DNA of 64,000 bases from Cytobacillus oceanisediminis 2691 (GTDB lineage Bacteria > Bacillota > Bacilli > Bacillales > Cytobacillaceae): the NCBI RefSeq assembly GCF_007678455.1, contig NZ_VEEP01000004.1, forward strand, positions 297,490 through 361,489, in the 5' to 3' direction. The translations under genes and the position numbers were made by a program. Numbering within the stretch: the stretch's first letter is position 1; each line of letters starts with the position of its first letter. The notes under the pieces are model-generated. The model was not told where the DNA came from. It did no database searches and saw only the letters and a list, made by a program, of their open reading frames with translations. Below are positions 46,197 to 55,567 of the stretch, one piece after another.

Positions 46197-47067
46197 ATCT
46201 TTCTATAGGAAGTTTGTTCTCATCAAGTGTGAATCCTTCGCCAAGGACATCATGGACGACCGTAACAGATACGAAAGCGTGTGGATCCACTGAGTTAATC
46301 ACTGTCTTTAGGCGGACGATTTCGTTTTTTGCGACAACACAGTAAAGGACATCTCTTTCAGCCTTCGTATAGGAACCTACTGCTTTTAAACTGGTGACTC
46401 CCCGGTCCATTTCCTTCATGATTTTCGCAGCAATCTCTTCGTTTTTATCGGAAATGATCATGGCGCCCCTTGCGGCATAAGCACCTTCCTGCATGAAATC
46501 AATTACCCTGGCTCCGACAAATACGACGACAAGAGTATACATCGCCTCCCGATAGTCTAAATATGTAATGAGTGATAGGGTGATAACCCCGAAGTCGAAC
46601 ATGAACATCGTCCGGCCCATTGTCCAGCCGAAATATTTCTGCGCAAGCCTTGCGATGATGTCAACTCCGCCAGTCGTTCCACCGTAGCGGAAAATGATTC
46701 CGAGCCCGATTCCAATAAAAACCCCAGCAAACAGTGCTGCTAAAAACAAATCTTCATATAAAGGCATGTCGATTTGATACTTTTGGAATATCCCTAAAAA
46801 TATCGAAACACCAACAGTTCCGATGATTGTGTATATAAAAACACTCCGTCCAAGAAGCTTCCAGCCGAGGAAGAACAAGGGCAGGTTCAGCAGCAGGTTG
46901 GTGATGGAAGGGGACCAGCCAAACACGAAATAAAGCAAGAGTGTAATCCCTGTAAAACCGCCTTCTGCCAAATTGTTCTGCATATTAAAATGAACAAGTC
47001 CGAACGAGAAAATAGCGGAACCAAGTAAAATGAACAAGATGTTTTTAATTTTCAGGCCATTAAGCAA
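46195..47067 (-). CDS. ypjC: YitT family membrane protein YpjC
   Basis: A 290-residue protein with five to six membrane helices in two YitT/DUF161 units (residues about 8-190; GIGLGIIFRYGGTTGGVDI is the conserved core) and a cytoplasmic C-terminal DUF2179 domain (from about 205; VTVVHDVLGEGF). Start is TTG at 47067 behind TAGGAGGG on the minus strand. Length equals B. subtilis YpjC. It runs opposite to its neighbours. Transport substrate unknown. Confidence 0.9.
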   Translation of the reverse strand: MLNGLKIKNILFILLGSAIFSFGLVHFNMQNNLAEGGFTGITLLLYFVFGWSPSITNLLLNLPLFFLGWKLLGRSVFIYTIIGTVGVSIFLGIFQKYQIDMPLYEDLFLAALFAGVFIGIGLGIIFRYGGTTGGVDIIARLAQKYFGWTMGRTMFMFDFGVITLSLITYLDYREAMYTLVVVFVGARVIDFMQEGAYAARGAMIISDKNEEIAAKIMKEMDRGVTSLKAVGSYTKAERDVLYCVVAKNEIVRLKTVINSVDPHAFVSVTVVHDVLGEGFTLDENKLPIER

Positions 47068-47384
47068 ATGAATTCCCTCCTAGTGCCAGGAATAAAATCT
47101 CCTGATTGAAGCGCTTATATTATATAAAATATAGCAAGCAAGGGCAATCTTTTACAGGAGGGGCAATAAGAGTCGGAATTTTCTTTGTTTCCTCCCTTAT
47201 TTTCAGAGAGTAACCCGAGATCTTTGATTGATAGAGAAAGTAATAGCTGCGAAATGAAAAGCAAATTGTCCAGCAATATACATGCAGCAGAAAAATTAAC
47301 TCGAAATAAAAATATTTGTCAAAGCTACTCCGTTAAGCTAACATCGATATAGAAAAGCATACATAAAAAGGTTGGGTGAATCTT
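47068..47384. other. Divergent promoter region between ypjC and ypjD
   Basis: 317 bases without a gene. On the plus strand TTGTCA (47316-47321), 17-base spacer and TAACAT (47339-47344) form a plausible sigma-A promoter for ypjD and the following operon. Nothing else recognised. Confidence 0.45.
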
Positions 47385-47714
47385 TTGAGTAACAAGACGA
47401 TGAAAGAACTCCAGCAGGAAGTCGACGCTTATATAAGCCAGTTTAAAGAAGGATATTTCAGTCCACTTGCTTTGACGGCACGGATGACCGAGGAACTAGG
47501 TGAACTGGCCCGAGAAGTCAACCATTACTATGGAGAAAAACCTAAGAAAAAAGAGGAAGAGGAAAAAACAATTGAAGAAGAGTTGGGAGACATGTTGTTC
47601 GTGATGATTTGCTTCGCCAACTCGCTGAATATAGCCCTTGAAGAAGCACACAACAGGGTCATGGAAAAATTCAATACAAGGGATAAAGATCGCTGGACAA
47701 GGAAAGACAGCTAA
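47385..47714 (+). CDS. ypjD: MazG-like nucleotide pyrophosphohydrolase YpjD
   Basis: A 109-residue all-alpha NTP pyrophosphohydrolase (B. subtilis 111). The metal motif [11 protein letters not shown] and [11 protein letters not shown] give the two conserved ExxE/ExxD halves. It probably cleans up non-canonical nucleotides. TTG 47385 is chosen because the protein then starts MSNKTMKEL like the B. subtilis one, behind GGGTGA; GTG 47376 is in frame. First gene of the operon running to bshA or beyond. Confidence 0.92.
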   Translation: MSNKTMKELQQEVDAYISQFKEGYFSPLALTARMTEELGELAREVNHYYGEKPKKKEEEEKTIEEELGDMLFVMICFANSLNIALEEAHNRVMEKFNTRDKDRWTRKDS

Positions 47715-47730
47715 AAGGAGCGGGATTATA

Positions 47731-48531
47731 TTGGAAAAAGTTAAAATTGTCATTGCAGGTCCACGGGGAAGGATGGGTAAAGAAGCCGTCAATCTCGTCC
47801 TTGGAACGGAAGGGTATGAATTGGTGGGAGCGGTCGACCGAAAACATGAAGGACTCAGAATTGGTGAACTTGATGGTTTTCCGGAAAGTGAAGCATTGAT
47901 TTACACTGATTTCGAGAAATGTCTCCAGGAGACGGAACCAGATGTCCTGATTGATCTGACCACTCCAGAAGTGGGTATGTTCCATACAAGAACGGCTTTG
48001 AAATACAAAGTCCGTCCTGTAGTCGGTACAACTGGTTTTTCGGATGAAGACCTTGCTGAACTTGAGAAGCTTTGTGCTGTACAGGAAACAGGCTGTATCA
48101 TTGCGCCAAACTTTGCTGTCGGGGCTGTATTGATGATGAAATTTTCACAAATGGCCGCAAAGTATTTCAATGATGTGGAAATCATTGAGCTTCATCATGA
48201 CCAGAAGCTTGATGCCCCTTCAGGGACCGCAGTGAAAACAGCACAGATGATTTCTGATGTCAGGGAAGCAAAAAAACAGGGACATCAGGACGAAAAAGAA
48301 ACACTAAAGGGAGCCCGCGGTGCTGATTATGAAGGGATGCATATCCATTCAGTACGGCTGCCTGGTCTGATTGCCCACCAGCAGGTTCTGTTTGGCGCTG
48401 ATGGACAAACGCTCACAATCCGCCATGATTCCTATAATCGCAGCTCTTTTATGTCAGGAGTAAAGCTGGCTGTTGATTCTGTGATGAAAATGGATGCTTT
48501 TGTTTATGGATTAGAGAATATCATCGAATAG
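47731..48531 (+). CDS. dapB: 4-hydroxy-tetrahydrodipicolinate reductase (DapB)
   Basis: A 266-residue enzyme of the lysine and dipicolinate branch (B. subtilis 267). The dinucleotide motif GPRGRMGKE starts at residue 9, the catalytic motif is [15 protein letters not shown], and GTTGF contacts the cofactor. Start is TTG 47731 behind AAAAGGAGCGGG. The product also feeds dipicolinic acid for spores. Confidence 0.96.
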   Translation: MEKVKIVIAGPRGRMGKEAVNLVLGTEGYELVGAVDRKHEGLRIGELDGFPESEALIYTDFEKCLQETEPDVLIDLTTPEVGMFHTRTALKYKVRPVVGTTGFSDEDLAELEKLCAVQETGCIIAPNFAVGAVLMMKFSQMAAKYFNDVEIIELHHDQKLDAPSGTAVKTAQMISDVREAKKQGHQDEKETLKGARGADYEGMHIHSVRLPGLIAHQQVLFGADGQTLTIRHDSYNRSSFMSGVKLAVDSVMKMDAFVYGLENIIE

Positions 48532-48541
48532 GGGAGAGCTT

Positions 48542-48973
48542 ATGAATATTGCCTTAATCGCCCATGATAAGAAAAAGGATGATTTAGTGGGGTTTACAGT
48601 CGCATATAAAGAAATCTTTGAAAAACATACATTATTTGCGACGGGCACTACTGGTTTGAGGATCATTGAAGCAACCGGGTTAGAGGTCCAAAGATTCCAG
48701 TCAGGTCCGCTGGGCGGAGACCAGGAAATCGGCGCACGGATCGCAAACGATCAAATGGACGCTGTATTTTTTTTCAGGGATCCGCTGACGGCCCAGCCGC
48801 ATGAACCTGATGTCACTGCCCTTGTCCGTCTTTGTGATGTATACGCAGTACCCTTGGCAACCAATATGGGAACGGCCGAAATACTCGTAAAAGGAATCGA
48901 GCGAGGCGACCTTGATTGGAGAAACATAGTGAAAGAGAAATCTGGTGATAAAAATGGAAGCAATCAAGCTTGA
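48542..48973 (+). CDS. mgsA: Methylglyoxal synthase (MgsA)
   Basis: A 143-residue enzyme that turns dihydroxyacetone phosphate into methylglyoxal and phosphate. [17 protein letters not shown] and [13 protein letters not shown] are the substrate-binding parts; the catalytic Asp is in GPLGGDQ and His in QPHEPDV. Ends 20 bases inside bshB1. Being next to bacillithiol synthesis makes sense, because bacillithiol is used in detoxifying methylglyoxal. Confidence 0.97.
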   Translation: MNIALIAHDKKKDDLVGFTVAYKEIFEKHTLFATGTTGLRIIEATGLEVQRFQSGPLGGDQEIGARIANDQMDAVFFFRDPLTAQPHEPDVTALVRLCDVYAVPLATNMGTAEILVKGIERGDLDWRNIVKEKSGDKNGSNQA

Positions 48974-49670
48974 TATATTGGCTTTTGGCGCCCATGCAGA
49001 TGATGTTGAAATCGGCATGGGCGGAACGATCGCCAAATATGCTGAAAAAGGAAAAATAATGGGGATTTGTGATTTAACAAACGCAGAAATGTCTTCAAAT
49101 GGGAGTGTAGAGATAAGGAAACAGGAAGCGAAAGAGGCGGCGGATATCCTTGGAGTTCGGAAGAGGGAAACACTTGACCTGCCGGATAGAGGCCTGTTCC
49201 TTAAGGATGAATACATAAAGGAAATCGTTAGAGTGATTAGGCGGGATCGCCCGGAATTGGTCTTTGCACCCTATTTTGATGACCGTCATCCTGACCATGG
49301 CAGCTGTGCGCGCCTTGTCGAGGAGGCGGTCTTTTCGGCAGCCGTCAGAAAATATGATGAACAATCGGGGCTGGATGCCCACAGGCCGAAAGCCTTATAT
49401 TTCTATATGATCAATGGTTTTCATAAGCCTGATTTTGTTGTGGATGTATCTAATTTTATGGATAAAAAAATTGATGCCCTTAATGCTTATGAAAGCCAGT
49501 TCAAGAAAAGCGACTCTACTTTTGAGACACCGCTTGTGAACGGCTATATCGAAACAGTTGAGGCCCGGGAAAGGTTATTCGGCAAGGAAGCAGGCGTGAG
49601 TTTCGCTGAAGGCTTCATGTCCAAAAAACCGCTGCTGATCCATAACGATTTGTTAGGGGAAGAAAAATGA
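48954..49670 (+). CDS. bshB1: Bacillithiol biosynthesis deacetylase BshB1
   Basis: A 238-residue LmbE-type zinc deacetylase that removes acetate from GlcNAc-malate, step two of bacillithiol synthesis. Zinc ligands are in [10 protein letters not shown] and RHPDHG. ATG 48954 follows TGGTGATA and overlaps the end of mgsA; GTG 48945 is an upstream option. Its stop overlaps the bshA start (ATGA). Confidence 0.95.
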   Translation: MEAIKLDILAFGAHADDVEIGMGGTIAKYAEKGKIMGICDLTNAEMSSNGSVEIRKQEAKEAADILGVRKRETLDLPDRGLFLKDEYIKEIVRVIRRDRPELVFAPYFDDRHPDHGSCARLVEEAVFSAAVRKYDEQSGLDAHRPKALYFYMINGFHKPDFVVDVSNFMDKKIDALNAYESQFKKSDSTFETPLVNGYIETVEARERLFGKEAGVSFAEGFMSKKPLLIHNDLLGEEK

Positions 49671-50821
49671 AGAAACTTAAAATTGGCATCACCTGTTATC
49701 CGACAGTAGGAGGTTCAGGTGTTGTCGCGACAGAGCTTGGGAAGCTGCTGGCTGAAAAAGGTCATGAAATTCACTTCATCTCCTCGAGTCTCCCTTTCCG
49801 GCTGAAAAAGATGTATCGAAATATTTACTCGCATGAGGTCGAAGTCAATCAATACTCAGTGTTTCAATATCCTCCATATGATATCGCACTGGCAAGTAAA
49901 ATAGCAGAGGTAGCCGTCCTGGAGAATTTGGATGTCCTGCATGTTCATTACGCTATACCCCATGCTGTCTGTGCGATCCTGGCACGACAGATGAGCGGAA
50001 GGGATTTGAAAATCGTTACAACCCTCCATGGAACCGATATTACCGTGCTTGGATATGACCCATCACTGACAGATGCCATCCGATTCGGAATCGAAAAGTC
50101 TGACTATGTAACGGCTGTTTCTGAATCATTGATTAAACAAACTTACGATTTAATCAAACCAAAGAAAGAAATTGACTGTGTATACAATTTTATTGATACT
50201 CGCGTCAACAAAAGGGTGGACACGTCCGACCTCAGGGATCAATTCGGGATTCTCCCTGACGAAAAAGTAATCATCCATGTTTCCAACTTCCGTCCTGTCA
50301 AAAGAGTTCCTGATGTGATCAGAGCATTTGCAGGGATTGCCGAAAAGCTTCCGGCAAAGCTGTTGCTTGTCGGGGACGGTCCTGAAATGAAGAAGGTATG
50401 CAGCCTGGCCAGCGAGTTGGGGGTTCGGGATCAAGTATTGCTGCTTGGAAAACAGGAAAGGGTGGAGGAACTTTATTCATTGAGTGATTTAATGCTTCTT
50501 TTGTCCGAAAAAGAGAGTTTTGGACTTGTAGCCCTTGAAGCAATGGCTTGCGGCGTACCCTGCATCGGAACAAACGTCGGTGGCATTCCGGAGGTAATTG
50601 TCGATGGTGAGACAGGCTATATTTGTGAGCTGGGAAATATTGCTGAGATTACTGAAAAGGCGGTAGAAATCCTTGCAAATCCCGAAGCTCATAAACGATT
50701 TGCCGCAAACTCCCTGAAACGGGCTGAAAGAGATTTCAGCGCCGAACAAATCGTGTCAGAATACGAAAACATTTATTACAGCCTGCTGGAGAATGATGAA
50801 GATGATCCCAAATCTATTTAA
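49667..50821 (+). CDS. bshA: N-acetyl-alpha-D-glucosaminyl L-malate synthase BshA
   Basis: A 384-residue GT4 glycosyltransferase joining UDP-GlcNAc and L-malate, step one of bacillithiol synthesis (B. subtilis 377). Landmarks are [16 protein letters not shown] at the N-terminus, LHGTDIT, and the GT4 motif [18 protein letters not shown]. Coupled to bshB1, and its end overlaps the cca start by 29 bases. Confidence 0.96.
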   Translation: MKKLKIGITCYPTVGGSGVVATELGKLLAEKGHEIHFISSSLPFRLKKMYRNIYSHEVEVNQYSVFQYPPYDIALASKIAEVAVLENLDVLHVHYAIPHAVCAILARQMSGRDLKIVTTLHGTDITVLGYDPSLTDAIRFGIEKSDYVTAVSESLIKQTYDLIKPKKEIDCVYNFIDTRVNKRVDTSDLRDQFGILPDEKVIIHVSNFRPVKRVPDVIRAFAGIAEKLPAKLLLVGDGPEMKKVCSLASELGVRDQVLLLGKQERVEELYSLSDLMLLLSEKESFGLVALEAMACGVPCIGTNVGGIPEVIVDGETGYICELGNIAEITEKAVEILANPEAHKRFAANSLKRAERDFSAEQIVSEYENIYYSLLENDEDDPKSI

Positions 50822-52010
50822 AGAGGCAGCACCCGTAATTGAAAGGATTGAAAATGCTGGTTTTGAGGCTTATTTTGTAGGTGGATCTGTCAGGGACCAC
50901 CTTCTTGGCCGTTCAATAGCTGATGTTGACATTGCTACGTCCGCTTTGCCGGAGGAATTGAAGCGGATTTTCAGCAAGACCGTTGACGTGGGGATTGAGC
51001 ATGGAACCATTCTGGTCCATCACGGCCAGAGCCATTATGAAGTTACCACTTTTCGATCTGAAGCAGGCTATACTGACTTTCGAAGACCTGATAGCGTTTC
51101 TTTTATCCGCTCTCTGAAGGAGGACCTTCAGCGCCGCGATTTTACAATGAATGCCATAGCCATGGATAAAGATGGCCATATCATTGACCCTTTCGCAGGA
51201 AGAGATGCAATCGACCGAAAGATCATAGTCACTGTGGGTAATCCGGATGAGCGGTTTGGCGAAGATGCATTGAGAATGCTTAGGGCAGTCAGGTTCCAGT
51301 CCCAATTATCCTTTTCAATCGAGAAGGAGACTTTTGAATCGCTGGCGTCTCATTGCCATCTGCTACAGAACATAGCTGTCGAACGAAAATTAGTGGAATT
51401 TGAGAAATTGCTGCTGGGACCGGGAAGGCAAGAGGCAATCATGCTGCTGGCTAAAAGCGGTATCTCTCAGTATTTGCCTGGTATGAAAGGGAAGAATGGA
51501 CAGCTGATGAATTTCTCATCACATTTGACCTCGGACCTTGAACTTGAGGAATTATGGGTACTGCTCCTTTTTGAATTAGAGCTGTCAGAACAAGAAGTTG
51601 ACGGTTTCCTGAGGGAATGGAAGCTGCCTGTCCAGAAGATCAAGAAGTATAAGAAGATCCATTCATTGCTATTATATCGTCTTGAAAACCAATGGAGTCT
51701 GGAATCCGTCTATAAGGCCGGACAGGCCGATGCCATCAGCGCGGAAAAAGTATTTGGGACCCTTCGTGAATATGGAAGTAATCCTGAAGGTGTAACTCAA
51801 TTGTATGACATGCTGCCTATCCAGAATCGCGAGCAATTAGCAGTTTCTGGGAACGACGTAATGACATGGATGGAAAAACAGCCAGGCCCGTGGCTGCGGC
51901 AGGCCCTTGATGAAATTGAACGATCTGTAATCTATGGCAAAGTGCCAAATGAGAAGGAGAAAATAAAGCAATGGCTGAACGCGCCCAATCAGAAATCAGG
52001 AAAAAATTGA
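50793..52010 (+). CDS. cca: CCA tRNA nucleotidyltransferase (Cca)
   Basis: A 405-residue class II CCA-adding enzyme. [13 protein letters not shown] and DVDIATSA give the GG/DxD catalytic head; [28 protein letters not shown] and the C-terminal helical body are as in B. subtilis Cca (397). It completes tRNA 3' ends. The start is uncertain among closely spaced ATGs at 50793, 50796 (different frame) and 50802; all lie within bshA. Overlaps birA by 40 bases. Confidence 0.95.
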   Translation: MMKMIPNLFKEAAPVIERIENAGFEAYFVGGSVRDHLLGRSIADVDIATSALPEELKRIFSKTVDVGIEHGTILVHHGQSHYEVTTFRSEAGYTDFRRPDSVSFIRSLKEDLQRRDFTMNAIAMDKDGHIIDPFAGRDAIDRKIIVTVGNPDERFGEDALRMLRAVRFQSQLSFSIEKETFESLASHCHLLQNIAVERKLVEFEKLLLGPGRQEAIMLLAKSGISQYLPGMKGKNGQLMNFSSHLTSDLELEELWVLLLFELELSEQEVDGFLREWKLPVQKIKKYKKIHSLLLYRLENQWSLESVYKAGQADAISAEKVFGTLREYGSNPEGVTQLYDMLPIQNREQLAVSGNDVMTWMEKQPGPWLRQALDEIERSVIYGKVPNEKEKIKQWLNAPNQKSGKN

Positions 52011-52966
52011 TCGATGCTTTTACCAATAATGAATCGGAATATTTATCTGGACAAAAGTTGGCAGACATCGCTGGCTGTTCAAGGACAGCAGTATGGAAAC
52101 AAATCGAAGAACTTCGCAAGGAAGGATTCCAGTTCGAGGCGGTAAGGAGAAAAGGCTATAAGATTGTTTCAATACCTGCAGATATGACAGCAGATAAGAT
52201 TACTCTGGGATTGAAGACAGAAATCCTGGGAAGGAATCTGCACTACCATGACAGCGTAGAATCGACTCAGAAAATTGCCTATAAACTGGCTTATGAAAAT
52301 GCCGAAGAAGGAACAGTCGTCATAGCAGAAGAGCAAACAGCAGGAAGAGGAAGAATGGACCGTAAATGGCATTCACCCAAATACACGGGTATCTGGATGA
52401 GCGTTCTGCTCCGCCCAAAAATCCCCATCCCAAAAGCCCCGCAGCTGACACTGATCACCGCGGTAGGTGTGGTACAGGCCATAGAAGAAGTAACCGGTTT
52501 ATTACCCGAAATAAAATGGCCCAATGATATCATGATAAACGGAAAAAAAATAACAGGAATCCTTACAGAACTTCAGGCGGAGTCAGACCGCATCAATTCT
52601 GTCATTATTGGTATTGGCATCAATGTCAATTCTTTGGCAGAGGACTTTCCTGAAGAAATACGGCCAATCGCTTCATCTCTGGCGATCGAGTCAGGCAGGA
52701 CAATTGACAGGGAAGAATTGATCAGGACAATACTTGAAAAATTGGAAAAGCTATATTTTCTTTATCTGGAAAAAGGTTTTTTACCGATAAAATTGATGTG
52801 GGAAAGTTACGCAGTCAGTATTGGCAAACAGATCATTGCCCGTACGATTACGGGGGAAATCAGGGGAAAAGCTACTGGAATAACAGAAGATGGTGTTCTC
52901 TTGATTGAAGATTCTGCAGGTGCTGTCCACAATATTTATTCTGCAGATATCAAAATAGACGGATAA
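51971..52966 (+). CDS. birA: Biotin-protein ligase and biotin repressor BirA
   Basis: A 331-residue bifunctional protein. Residues about 10-70 are a winged helix (GQKLADIAGCSRTAVWKQIEEL), followed by the ligase domain with AGRGRMDRKWHS (adenylate-binding loop), IKWPNDIMING and a C-terminal SH3-like part. It biotinylates carboxylases and represses biotin genes. ATG 51971 lies within the end of cca behind GAGAAGGAG. Confidence 0.96.
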   Translation: MAERAQSEIRKKLIDAFTNNESEYLSGQKLADIAGCSRTAVWKQIEELRKEGFQFEAVRRKGYKIVSIPADMTADKITLGLKTEILGRNLHYHDSVESTQKIAYKLAYENAEEGTVVIAEEQTAGRGRMDRKWHSPKYTGIWMSVLLRPKIPIPKAPQLTLITAVGVVQAIEEVTGLLPEIKWPNDIMINGKKITGILTELQAESDRINSVIIGIGINVNSLAEDFPEEIRPIASSLAIESGRTIDREELIRTILEKLEKLYFLYLEKGFLPIKLMWESYAVSIGKQIIARTITGEIRGKATGITEDGVLLIEDSAGAVHNIYSADIKIDG

Positions 52967-52996
52967 TTTCATTATATAGCCAAAAAAGCAGTCTTT

Positions 52997-53005
52997 TGCT
53001 ATAAT
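52997..53005 (+). promoter_or_regulatory. Extended -10 promoter of panBCD
   Basis: TGCTATAAT, a TGnTATAAT extended -10, 30 bases after the birA stop, giving a leader of about 190 bases before panB. No good -35. Confidence 0.5.
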
Positions 53006-53011
53006 CAATCT

Positions 53012-53115
53012 GGGCGGTATCGAGAGAACTGCACCTGAAGTGATGATTAAATAAAAATAGTTCTGCCTGGATCCGATTGCGGACTGGGACAGAGGGATGA
53101 AACAAATGCGGCTTC
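53012..53115 (+). ncRNA. Structured panB leader, candidate pan RNA motif
   Basis: The leader upstream of panB has an AGAACT/AGTTCT stem (about 53025-53068) flanked by GGGC and GCCT with a purine-rich bulge, a TCCG-ATTG-CGGA hairpin, and GGAC (53084-53087) that could pair with GTCC of the terminator stem below. The pan RNA motif is known from leaders of panB operons in Bacillota. Assignment rests on position and on foldback seen by eye; I cannot confirm the conserved bulged A residues. Confidence 0.45.
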
Positions 53116-53149
53116 AAAGGGTCCTTCTGGCATAGATGGGTCCTTTTTT
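53116..53149 (+). terminator. Terminator hairpin inside the panB leader
   Basis: AAAGGGTCC / GGGTCCTTT form a nine-pair stem with two wobbles and a T-run, 42 bases before the panB ribosome site. It could act as an attenuator for panBCD or as the birA terminator. Confidence 0.65.
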
Positions 53150-53204
53150 AGTGTCTTGCAATGATGGATTGTTTTATCTCCTCTTCAGAAAAGGAGGAAT
53201 GGAA

Positions 53205-54041
53205 ATGAAACAAACAACGGATTTCTTGAAAATGAAGCAAAGTGGCAGCAAGATTGTCATGGTGACAGCCTATGACTATCCATCGGCAAAACATGCTGAA
53301 CAGGCAGAAGCTGACATGATTCTCGTTGGAGATTCATTGGGCATGGTCGTGCTGGGGTATGATTCCACGATTCCAGTGACAATGGAGGATATGGTCCACC
53401 ATTCAAAAGCCGTCCGGCGCGGAGCAGGCAATACCTTCATTGTTGTCGATTTGCCATTTATGAGCTATCATCTGTCAATCAAAGACACATTATTAAATGG
53501 TGCCAGAATCATGCAGGAGACTGGGGCGAATGCCGTAAAACTTGAGGGTGCTGACGAGGTTATAGATCATATCAGCGCACTTACGAAATCAGGTGTACCG
53601 GTTGTTTCACATCTTGGCCTGACACCACAATCTGTTGGTGTTCTTGGAGGATACAAAGTCCAGGGAAAAAGTGCAGATGCTGCCAAAAAGCTGATCGAAG
53701 ATGCAAAAAAATGTGAAGAAGCAGGTGCGTTTGCCGTAGTGCTCGAGTGTGTGCCTAAGCAACTTGCTGAACAAATCAGCAAAGGTCTATCAATCCCGAC
53801 AATTGGTATTGGCGCTGGCGCGGAAGTCGACGGCCAGGTACTTGTCTATCATGACATTATCACGTATGGAGTGGACCGTGTCCCAAAATTCGTGAAACAA
53901 TATACGAATGTGAATGAACAAATTACCGCCGGGCTTGGTGCCTATGTTTCCGAAGTGAGGCATAAAGCATTCCCGGAAGATAAACATACATTTACGATGA
54001 AAGAAGAAGAATTGCAGGCATTGTACGGAGGAAGAGAATGA
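53205..54041 (+). CDS. panB: 3-methyl-2-oxobutanoate hydroxymethyltransferase (PanB)
   Basis: A 278-residue enzyme making ketopantoate, first step of pantothenate synthesis (B. subtilis 277). [23 protein letters not shown] (metal Asp) and VKLEGADE are characteristic, with [14 protein letters not shown] later. ATG 53205 follows AAGGAGGAAT; the frame extends back to 53136 through the leader terminator and is not used. Overlaps panC by four bases. Confidence 0.96.
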   Translation: MKQTTDFLKMKQSGSKIVMVTAYDYPSAKHAEQAEADMILVGDSLGMVVLGYDSTIPVTMEDMVHHSKAVRRGAGNTFIVVDLPFMSYHLSIKDTLLNGARIMQETGANAVKLEGADEVIDHISALTKSGVPVVSHLGLTPQSVGVLGGYKVQGKSADAAKKLIEDAKKCEEAGAFAVVLECVPKQLAEQISKGLSIPTIGIGAGAEVDGQVLVYHDIITYGVDRVPKFVKQYTNVNEQITAGLGAYVSEVRHKAFPEDKHTFTMKEEELQALYGGRE

Positions 54042-54886
54042 AAATCATCAGTACGATCACAGAAATGCAGCAACAAATGCAAAAATTAAAATCTGAAGGC
54101 AACAGCATTGGCTACGTGCCAACGATGGGATTCCTGCATGAAGGGCATATGTCCTTGATGAAAATGGCGCGGAAGGAAAATGAAGTTGTCGTCCTGAGCA
54201 TATTCGTGAATCCTCTCCAATTCGGCCCTAATGAGGATCTGGATGCCTATCCGCGTGATTTTGAACGTGATCATAGGATTGCCGAATCTGAGGGAGTAGA
54301 TTATATCTTCTATCCTTCAGCAGAAGAAATGTATCCAAATAATCCTTCTGTTAAAGTGACCGTTGTTGATAGGACGAATGTACTTTGCGGCAAATCAAGA
54401 CCGGGGCATTTTGATGGCGTTGCCACGGTGTTGATCAAGCTTTTCAATATCGTTCAGCCTACAAGGGCTTATTTTGGGCTGAAGGATGCCCAGCAGGTTG
54501 CTGTTGTTGAAGGTTTGGTCCAGGATTTTAATTTCCCGATTGAATTGATTCCGGTTGATACTGTCAGGGAAGAGGATGGTCTTGCCAAAAGTTCTCGAAA
54601 TGTCTATCTGAATGAACAGGAGAGAGAACAGGCACCAGAGCTGAACAGAAGCCTTCTGTTGGCAAAAGCCGCCGTGGAGAGCGGTGAGCGGAATCCAGCA
54701 AAGCTTTCCGAAATGATGAAGAACCATATTAACGAAAATACGACCGGAATAGTCGATTATATTGAAATCTACTCTTATCCAGAGCTGCAATCCCTAAAGG
54801 AATTGACAGGCAGGATCATCATCGCAATGGCAGTCAAGTTTTCGAAAGCCAGATTGATCGACAATATCATTTTAAATGTAGAATAA
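54038..54886 (+). CDS. panC: Pantothenate synthetase (PanC)
   Basis: A 282-residue ligase joining pantoate and beta-alanine with [18 protein letters not shown] holds the HxGH motif, [13 protein letters not shown] and SSRNVYL the other nucleotide contacts (KMSKS-like). ATGA overlap with panB; panD follows 22 bases later. Confidence 0.97.
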   Translation: MKIISTITEMQQQMQKLKSEGNSIGYVPTMGFLHEGHMSLMKMARKENEVVVLSIFVNPLQFGPNEDLDAYPRDFERDHRIAESEGVDYIFYPSAEEMYPNNPSVKVTVVDRTNVLCGKSRPGHFDGVATVLIKLFNIVQPTRAYFGLKDAQQVAVVEGLVQDFNFPIELIPVDTVREEDGLAKSSRNVYLNEQEREQAPELNRSLLLAKAAVESGERNPAKLSEMMKNHINENTTGIVDYIEIYSYPELQSLKELTGRIIIAMAVKFSKARLIDNIILNVE

Positions 54887-54908
54887 CTTTTTAGGGGGAG
54901 TACATTCC

Positions 54909-55295
54909 ATGTTCCGCACCATGATGAACGGTAAAATACATCGTGCAAGAGTAACCGAGGCAAATTTGAATTATGTAGGCAGCATCACAATCGACAGTGA
55001 TATACTTGATGCTGTTGGTATGGTTCCGAACGAAAAGGTACAAATCGTCAATAATAATAATGGCGCCCGTTTTGAAACATATATTATCCCTGGGGAAAGA
55101 GGCAGCGGGGTAGTGTGTCTGAATGGAGCAGCAGCCCGTCTAGTCCATGAGGGTGATGTTGTCATCATCATTTCATATGCCCTCATTCCTGAAGAGAAGG
55201 TAGCGACCCATCAGCCGAAAGTTGCATTGATGGATGAAAACAACCATATCGTTGAAATGATCCATGCTGAACCTGAGAAAACGGTATTTCTATAG
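54909..55295 (+). CDS. panD: Aspartate 1-decarboxylase proenzyme (PanD)
   Basis: A 128-residue proenzyme (B. subtilis 127) that makes beta-alanine. The self-cleavage site is Gly-Ser in NYVGSITID (residues 24-25), which yields the pyruvoyl cofactor. [11 protein letters not shown] and NGAAARL are typical. Start ATG 54909 follows AGGGGGAG. Last gene of the operon. Confidence 0.97.
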   Translation: MFRTMMNGKIHRARVTEANLNYVGSITIDSDILDAVGMVPNEKVQIVNNNNGARFETYIIPGERGSGVVCLNGAAARLVHEGDVVIIISYALIPEEKVATHQPKVALMDENNHIVEMIHAEPEKTVFL

Positions 55296-55303
55296 AGCCA
55301 GAG

Positions 55304-55330
55304 AACTCCCGACCATCGGGAGTTTTTTCA
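55304..55330 (+). terminator. Terminator of panBCD
   Basis: AACTCCCGA-CCA-TCGGGAGTT followed by TTTT; perfect nine-base stem. Confidence 0.95.
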
Positions 55331-55567
55331 TACATATCTCACATGGCCGCTATACACGAAATTATGACATAAAGAAATTATATTGGTGATACTAGGATTA
55401 ATAGATGGAATAAATTCGATAAAACACAAAAGCTTGTTTTTACGTAAATTAGTGAAAGCAACGTGGTATAAAAATGAGCCAGAAAAATACTGTAAAGCTC
55501 CTGCTTTCACTTTCATATTTTTTGTGATACGTTTTTGTTTGACTGAATGTTAGAGGTGTATTGAAAA

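Noticed and set aside
53136..53204. N-terminal extension of PanB
   Set aside because: Would be translated through the leader terminator; a good ribosome site directly precedes ATG 53205.
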